A stretch of 64,000 nt of DNA from positions 38,709,512-38,773,511 of the forward strand of contig OZ020306.1 of NCBI GenBank assembly GCA_963971305.1, in the 5' to 3' direction. The stretch comes from Arcuatula senhousia. Its lineage: Eukaryota; Mollusca; Bivalvia; Mytilida; Mytilidae. The notes below the pieces were generated by a model. It worked only from the letters and a program-made list of their open reading frames with translations. It did no database searches and was not told the origin of the DNA. The position numbers and the translations under genes were made by a program. This document shows positions 52,901 through 61,900 of this stretch, one piece after another. Positions within the stretch are counted from its first letter, which is position 1, and each line of letters starts with the position of its first letter.

Positions 52901-55900
52901 ATGTTTATAATTTCAAGGAAAAAAATATAGGATTATGGTCAAGCTCAGAAAGAATCACTGCATTTCTCTATGACTTTTACTACAAACTTAAGGGAATACA
53001 GAAGAAATCTCTGACAAAAACAAATGAAATTTTTGAAGGCTATGTTTATGCTTGATATTAAAGCTTCCCAATGATAAAAATGTTTGGCTTAACAATCTTG
53101 AAATTCTGAAATTTACTTCTAACTTAAATAAGGTATATATTCCATACTCTCTTGTTGAATTGAACTTCTATCGATTTGATTTTTACTGTATGTAAGTTTG
53201 TGATTTGTTATTGATTATTAATAGGGGCAATGTTGGCGCCAAAAAACTAGTTTAACCCCGCCACATTTTTAATGTGCCTGTCCTTTGCCAGGAATCTTTA
53301 TCAAAGCTTATGTTTGTATTTCTTTGAATTTATGTTAATTGTTTTTTGTCAAGAAGAGGGTCTTTCATTGCACTTTAGGATTGGGCTTCAATTATATGTA
53401 GTTTATTTTCAATCCAGGGGCCAATTGAAAAACAGCTAGCAGCAACTGCAGGTCACATTGAAGGCTGCTGGCTGTTTTCCATTGTGGATGTCTTAAATTG
53501 ACGTTTATTTTGTGGGTTGTGTTGCGTACACTTGTTCCACATCTCATTTTCTTCCATAATGTGTATAGAAAATTAAATGAGCTTATTCTAGTTTTAGACA
53601 TAGTGATGGGAACATTCTTCCCACAATCAATTGGGTGATATAACTTGTTCTTAAAGTACCTGTAAAAGTTTGTGTTCCAAAGGTCACATCAAATGTCCCA
53701 GAGAGAGGCGGTGATGCCTCAGCTGTCACGGCAACAGTCACATCTCCCCCAGTAACAAGGGGAGTAACTGCTACTAATGGTGGGAAATTGTTGCCACAAT
53801 CATGGGGAACCAAGGTTACATCATATACCCCCGCAGAGGAAGATTGGACAGACACAGATTCTATCAGGGCTCCGTTAGGTTTAACGGGGGTCATTCTGTA
53901 GTCGTTGACAGCTGAAATTAAAATGTTAAATAAGCCTCAATAAATAATAGTAAGAAACTCAGAGAAAAATGTTTTCATATATATGCTGATATTTTCAAGT
54001 CTTTGTTAATATAGAAAATTAGTTTTCAACAAATTTAAACTAAAATGAGAGTAAAATTTAGAGCCTGGTCCATAATTGAATACATGTATATCAAAAACAT
54101 ATCCTATTATGGGTAATTTGTGAGAAAAAATGCATATTTAATATGTTGTGACAAATTATTTGCAATCAATCTCATACCATATGATTATAAATTTAGCTAA
54201 ACAGGCCACTGACTTCTCTAGACCTATGTTTACTTTATCAGCCAGACAAGGGGGCAAAATATGGGCCATACCATATCCTTTATTTTCATTTGCTGTTTAA
54301 AAAAGACATGATATTTAAAAAAAATACTTTTTTGAGCCACTATTTATCAATACTTACTATCAAGATTCTCAATTGGTATTGGTGCCTTTCTACCAATCAT
54401 TACATCATCTATATAATTAGCATCCACACTGCCTAGCTTGAACACACGGATATGCTTAATGTAAAATTGCAGTGCTGTGACCTGTATGGTTGAATGACGA
54501 GCCTGCAAGGCCGATCTCATGTCAACACAATAGTAAAACCACCTGAAATAAATATTAAAAGGAAACTAGGAATACTGTTAGCTGAATCACACAGGGATAC
54601 CTCCACTACATAAATAATTTCTAAATCTGAAAAAAAAACTAAAGTCAAATTATCTCCCCTGAAGAGTATATAAGACCAAAAAATTTCATCAAGGACAACT
54701 CTATATGATGTACTTCCTTCATGTAAAGTTTTCATAAAAATCCATAAAAGTATGAGCTGCATATACAAGCTATGTAGACGGTGAGATGGACAGACAAAAA
54801 GAATAATTCCTTTAAAAATTCTAAGTTCTGCTATGATCTTATCACCATTTGTCTAGTAACTAACATATAAGTTGGGGTGTGTGTGTGGAAAAATTAACAA
54901 TTTTGTTGAAAACAGGAATGCCTTTATTTGAAGTAACGTAATTTTCATAGTTTTGTATCTGTTAAATACTATGAAATCATCAACTAAAATTTCCTTTGTT
55001 CAAATTTTCACCTACCATTGCTTGCTGAGAATTGAGCCAAAATGAAGTAACTACAGAAATAAAATCCATTTAAACAGTAATTGACAAAAACTTACTTATC
55101 TTCCATAGTTTCAAACGTAACTGGATAGTTAAACTGTGCCCCAATAATTTCATTGTTGTCATTGAGATAGTTATATTTAAACTGTACAAAATCTTGTATC
55201 TCCCCTCCTCTGTAGGCAAAACATAGCTACAAAAAGACAAGTAAAACAAAATACACAAAGAAAACATTAAGGAAAGAATTACAAAATGCATATGGCAGTT
55301 AAAAATGTTTTACAAAACAATAATATGTCCCATCTCGCAACATTTGGGATGGACAGATGAAGGGAAGGATCAAAAGACGAGGGATTGACAGACAAACAGA
55401 CCCAAACACTATATGCCCACATACTTTTGTAGATGGGGCATAAAAATGAAAATAAAAGCATAAGTTGGTAAAAAATATTTTCTGAAGAAATGACATAATG
55501 CATAAGGTGGTAAAAATGTTTAATGGGAAAATGACAAAATACATAAGGGGATTAAAAATGAATAGTTTAAATGTAAATTCCATTGAGTGTCAGTCATTAC
55601 CATGAATATAGTATTAGTTAGCATTGAATGTTTACTGGCAGCATCTAAATCTCTGGTCATCTATGTGGCAGAGTTTGCAAAATTATCGGACCTAGGAATG
55701 TCAGACATGTCTAGCAAAATATTCAGGACCCCTAGTGTTGTCAAATGGAAATATTAAGTGAATCTACTAGGACCTTTTTCAAGGACAACCAAGGAAATAT
55801 CAAGTTTCACAAACTCTGATGTGGCTTGGTTTCTTTTAAATTATTAAAATGAAAACCTGTCTGAGTAAAAAATGGCCAGATTTCATTAAACAGGAAGAAG

Positions 55901-58900
55901 GTGAACAACAGAGCAATTTTATGGGACCCCATGCTGATTCTGCATACCAAAGATTAAGGGGCTGTTATTGTTATTTGCTGAGAAAACTGTTACGAAAATT
56001 TTTTCCTCGCCTGCACACTCACTCTCCCCACCCATCAGACACTCACCATTTCATAACCTGTATTTTTCACTCAGTGAAATCCAGCCAGAAATCATATTAT
56101 TGTTTTATATCTAATGTTTTTCTTCTTCTTAAGAACATAATTTGAAAACTTATCTAATTACCAAAAATACACTTGTAGTTAGCATCAAACCGTTAGTAGT
56201 GTCATCTACATGTCTGTAAAGATAGCTTGGCTTCTTGATCACTTTCTTTCCGCAGAATGGTTCCACCTCATTGGTCAAAGTTCCGCTAGTAAAATCAGGT
56301 TTGGATGATTCATAGTTATAGAACTTGTTTCTACCGACAGGATTGATAAACATTGATGAACATCTAGTACCATACATAGCACTTAGTGCCTCTTGAACCT
56401 AAAAAGGAAACATTTATTTTTAAGCTAATCATAACTTTAAATATAAATTCTGAATTTCAAATGTATAATGTACAGTGTTATATTTGTGAAAGTCTGTACC
56501 GACTCCTCCTGTGTTAGTTTAATTAGTATTTGACTACAATAGGTTACAATATAATATTTCAATATAAGGATTCGGAAACAAGGCAAGCTTTTTTATATCT
56601 TTCTCCTCATGTGTTTTCTTTTAAGAATTTGCTTAGGAATGGTAAGGTTTGAAAATTTGCTCCATATTGAAGGCCTAAATGTGACTTTAAAAAATCAAAG
56701 TACTGAAAGTACTGATAGCCGAGATAATCTATTGATTTGTGAATTGATATGTGATGAGGCAACACAACCATCAGCTAGCTTTTGTTTGGTCAGTTATTGA
56801 AAGGATATTGTACCTATATCCGTGGCTTATCGCTGCAGCCATTATCCCAACAAAAAACAAAATGCTGTTCCTAAATGCTTAAAAGATTCTAGACTCTGTT
56901 TTCATTCCATCTATTGATGATATACATTTTTGCCATTGATTAGCATAATTGGATACTTCAATATATAATAAAATTACAAATATTTCAAACTATTGTGGAA
57001 GAAATTTTAAAAGTCATGGGCTTCATCTTAAGGTTAATGTGGACACCTATACTGAAAAAAATTCTGTCATTAAACATTTGATTTTATGGTCTAAAATGAA
57101 ACATGTTATTAATATCCTTTATTTAAAATAAAAATAAGGATAGGTCACCATGCTCGTTTTTGCAATATAAGTGGTTAAAGTATGCCTGAATTACAATAGA
57201 TTATATAGGAAAGGCCAAATTTTAGGCATAAAATCATGTCTCAGAAAAATTCCTTACAATAGGATCTTGTTTTTATTTTGTCAAAAGTTATAGTTTTACC
57301 TATATATTAAAATAAAACATAGAAAACAGGGGGTCACCAGCTTAGATTTTTGTCTACTATTCAATTCCATTGTAAAGTAAGGGTAATTTTGAAGTGAGTT
57401 ATCTCCCTTGTTTTTGTCAAAAATTGCGTTATTCAAGACACGATTGATGCAATTGTTAAACAATTGAATATTTATTACCCATTAAAATAAATTCGAATAT
57501 TCTATTTCTTATTATTGATTTTATAGACACTGGTCTTAAATTTTGCATTTTTAAAGGTACAAAAGTCATGTGACACCTGTCTGTATTAACCTTAATGGAT
57601 TGGGAATTAAATAAATATTCATGGATTCATGGAAAAAATTCATCATTAATATCGATGCAAAATTTATGAAAAAACATGAAAAATAGTACCCTTTTTAATC
57701 AGCTATAGCCTTAAATATCTGTCTGGCTGTATCAATGGGACTTATCAATGGTCATGTCTTTGTCATTCTCCTTGTGGTAGGGACAAGATAATGTCCACTG
57801 GGTACACCAGGTGTGGTCCTATCCACTGTCACTGTCAGGGTCTCCCCATTACTAACTTACCTGGGAAGCTGTAGCAATAGGACTGATCAATTGTGATGGT
57901 TTTGTCATATCTTGGTGCGTTAAGGCTAGATAATGCCCGCTGGGTACACCAGGTGTGGTTCTAGCCACAGTCACTGTCAGAGTCTCCCCATTACTAACTT
58001 ACCTGGGAAGCTGTAGCAATAGGACTGATCAATTGTGATGGTTTTGTCATATCTTGGTGTGTTAAGGCTAGATAATGACCGCTGGGGACACCGGGTGTGG
58101 TCCTAGCCACAGTCACTGTCAGAGTCTCCCCATTACTACCTGGTATTTCATTGTAAGTAAATGCACCAAGTTCTCCTGTTAAAAAAAGTACATGTTTAGA
58201 CTAGATCTCACTAAAAAAACACCTACTTTACATTAAGCTATTTCTATAAGGGTAAACTATAGTCAAACTATCTCTTTTTTGATGCCTTAGAGAAAAGTTC
58301 AATTAAAATCCATAAAGGGGTTAGAGAGGAGTTAGTTTTAATTTGTGATTTAAAAACATTTGAATTCAATCAAAATTAAAGTGTTACTTGGTGTCAATGT
58401 TAAAAAATAATTGGCTAAAAAAATAGTGGGAAATTAAAGTTTGTTTTGCCTACAAAAACGATGTCCCCCTGTTTCCCCAAAAAGTTCCAAGTTCAAAAGG
58501 CCCTTACTCCCAAAAAAATTTGATGATCAAATTTTCATGGTATTATGCACAAGTACATATGGTGTCCTTTCAATATACCAAGTTTCATTGAATTCGGTTC
58601 AGTAGTTTCAGAGGAGTTGCGCTGACAAGATGATAAATGAGGATTTTCAGCAAATTTCTAAGTTCAAAGGGCCATTACTCCCACAAAAATTTGAGGATCA
58701 AAATTTCCTGGTAATATGCACAACTACATATGATGTCCTTCCTATATACCAAGTTTAGTTGAATTCAGTTCTGTAGTTTCAGAGGAGTTGAGCTGACAAG
58801 ACGATAAATGAGGATTTTCAGCAAATTTCTAAGTTCAAAGGGCCATAACTTTCACAAAAATTTGAGGATCAGAATTTCCTGGTAATATGCACAACTACAT

Positions 58901-61900
58901 ATGGTGTCCTTCCTATATACCAAGTTTCGTTGAATTCAGTTCAGTAGTTTCAGAGGAGTTGCGCTGACAAGATGATAAATGAGGATTTTCAGCAAATTTC
59001 TAAGTTCAAAGGGCCATAACTTTCACAAAAATTTGAGGATCAAAATTTCCTGGTAATATGCACAACTACATATGGTGTCCTTCCTATATACCAAGTTTTG
59101 TTGAATTCTGTTCTGTAGTTTCAGAGGAGTTGCGCTGACAAGATGATAAATGAGGATTTTCAGCAAATTTCTAAGTTCAAAGGGCCATAACTCCCACAAA
59201 AATTTAAGGATCAAAATTTCCTGGTAATATGCACAACTACATATGATGTCCTGTCCTTCCTATATACCAAGTTTCGTTGAATTCGGTTCAGTAGTTTCAG
59301 AGGAGTTGGGCTGACAAACTTTGTGACGGACAGATGGCCGAACGGACAGACGGACGGACACGACAAAAACAATATGTCTCCCCACAAAAGTGGGGGGGGG
59401 GACATAACTACTAAGTAAAAAGAAACACCTTAGGTATAACAGTGTAAGAATTAAGAATTAACTGTAATAATTTTTTAGTTTATTGAACCATAAACTAAAT
59501 TTTTCATGGTGCACATTGAATAATCAGTGAAGAGGATTATGTAAAAAGTGCACCATTAAAAATCTAGTCTATGGCTTCTATAAACCAAAAAAATATTACA
59601 GTTAATACTTATAAATAAATTTATTGATATTTTGGCGCGAAAAATTAGTAAAATAATATTTCATGAAAATATTAAGAATTTGGATAATTAAATCGGCGTC
59701 AATCACATTGCATGTGGCGTCCGTGGATCTGCAAAGTGTATATAAACTTCATTGTTGTATACTGGTTTATATAAGATTCAATATTTACTTTCTTAATGAT
59801 ATGAGGCATAGTTTAAACGATCAAATTTTCTAAAATTTATTTATAGTATAATACACACAGTGAGTAAACAATAAATCTATATTCTATTCTACTAACTCTT
59901 AAAAGATGAAAATCTTATGAAATTATTTATAAAAATCATTTTGAACAAGAATACATCCAAAAGATATAATGCTCCATCTCACAACATTTGGGAAGAACGG
60001 TAGTATGGATGGATAACTGGACCCAAACACTAGATGCCCCCTACTTTTGTTGATGAGGCACAAAAAGATGTCAAATAATATATACTATGCTGCTACAGAC
60101 TGGCAATAAATAAATTATATGTGGTCAAGTGACTTCAATAAATTTATAGCTATCAATGACATAATTTTTTGGATGAATATCAAATCAAGATTTATGTACC
60201 TCTTTCTGAGTTGAAGGTTATCACTATATCAGCTCCATCTGGTGAGCTAAGAGGTGTGGCTGTTACTGAAAAGGACTCAGAAGAGTGAAGGAAGGGGAGA
60301 GAATTCAATTTGTTCTGGATTTCTGTAGCATCAGCCTGAGAGGTCATAGGCTCTGAAAAAAAAGAATTATACAACAAAATAGAATGTAAATACATAAATA
60401 ACAACAGGGGCTCCTCATGGGGGGTACCAGGAATCAAGTAATCAGCATTTTTTTGCCAATGTAATCAAATAATCATATATTCTTTTAGAAATGTAATCAA
60501 AAACTTTTTCACAATAGGAATCAAGTAATCAAAAATTCAACCTTGGTAATCTAATAATCATTAAATATTTGCTCTTGTAATCAATTAATCACCTTTAAAA
60601 TGGCCTTGGAATCATGTAATCAAAAACCCCATGAGAAGGCAAACAACACTTAAAGTTACAGCATCTTTTCATGCCTTCTTCGTTGAAATAATCAAGATGG
60701 GCAATTGCTCATGCAGTACAATAATTAATCTACAATGATCTAATACTGTCAAAATTGACATGTTTTTAAGATTTACAAAATTATCTTTCATTTAATATTC
60801 TGGTCAGAGTGTGCTTTATTTAAAACAACCCGTATATTCCTTTATAAATTTCAGTTTATTTTATCTTACACCTTTTTGGGGGAATGGGAGAGGAGCAAGG
60901 TAGAGCAAAACTAAGAATACATTACATACCTGTTGAAACACCAAATATAACTAGCTGGTATTTAGCATCACTGAAGGCAGTACTGTCTTCTACAACACGT
61001 ACAGATTGGACTTCATTTGTATGGGTTACATTGTTAAAACCAGTAATAGTAATAGTCTGTTGCTCTCGAACAATTACGGAATCAAATTTGAATTTTTGAC
61101 GTTCTTGAATAGCAAATCCTGTGTCTGTATCAATAAATAGTTCATTATTGAAAAACTTGGTTGCCACTTTGAATGAAGCTCCACCAGTGTCTGTTTGGAA
61201 AATGGCTTCCATGTAATATCTGAAAACAAAAAGTACAATAAATGAATAACACTGAAAAATGACACATATTACAATGAATTGGATTTCAATAGTGTCAGAA
61301 ATTATTCCAATAAGCAATTCAAAAAACCAAAAAAACACAATATTTTAATTTCTATACATTCAACAAAAGATTTAAGTAATTCTTTTTTTTTGGAACAGCA
61401 AAATACCTCCGACTATTTTTTACTTTTAAGAACAATATGCCATGTTAATCACAATGCATTTTACAATCTTATATAATTTCATAATTAATATAAATCATCA
61501 TAATATTTTTCGCATTCCTGTTATAATCTACATTGCATACATTCATGTTTAGCAATTTACATGTAAAAAATAAAGTCCTCGAAATATTTGCCAAAGTAAC
61601 AAAAGCTTTATTCCTGTGTTTCACTTACACCTTATCAGCTGTCAGCATATATCTACTCGACTCTTTAAAACCACTTGTTGTTTTAGTTGGGTTTGCTACA
61701 ACTTCAACCTAAAAAACAACAATTAATGATTACATGAAGTTCAGATACAATAATATATGTAACTGTAAAGACAAATACAGATTAACAGCTTTCTTTCAAC
61801 ATAAGCATTGAGGAAACTTTCCAATTGTTTTTTTTTTAGATTATAAGTCAGCTAGTACAATATATATCATGACAAAGAAAAATCATTACCACCAACAAGT

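Noticed and set aside
56609..57131. Short open frames in a long intron
   Set aside because: About 60 codons each, with no family match, no splice context and AT-rich composition like the surrounding intron.
57861..58002. A possible extra exon identical to part of exon 5
   Set aside because: No acceptor lies before it, its length breaks the frame, and the true exon ends at a donor followed by a stop codon.
58459..59405. Regularly spaced repeats considered as a CRISPR-like array
   Set aside because: The units are contiguous without unique spacers and the DNA is clearly eukaryotic; the same holds for the other tandem arrays here.
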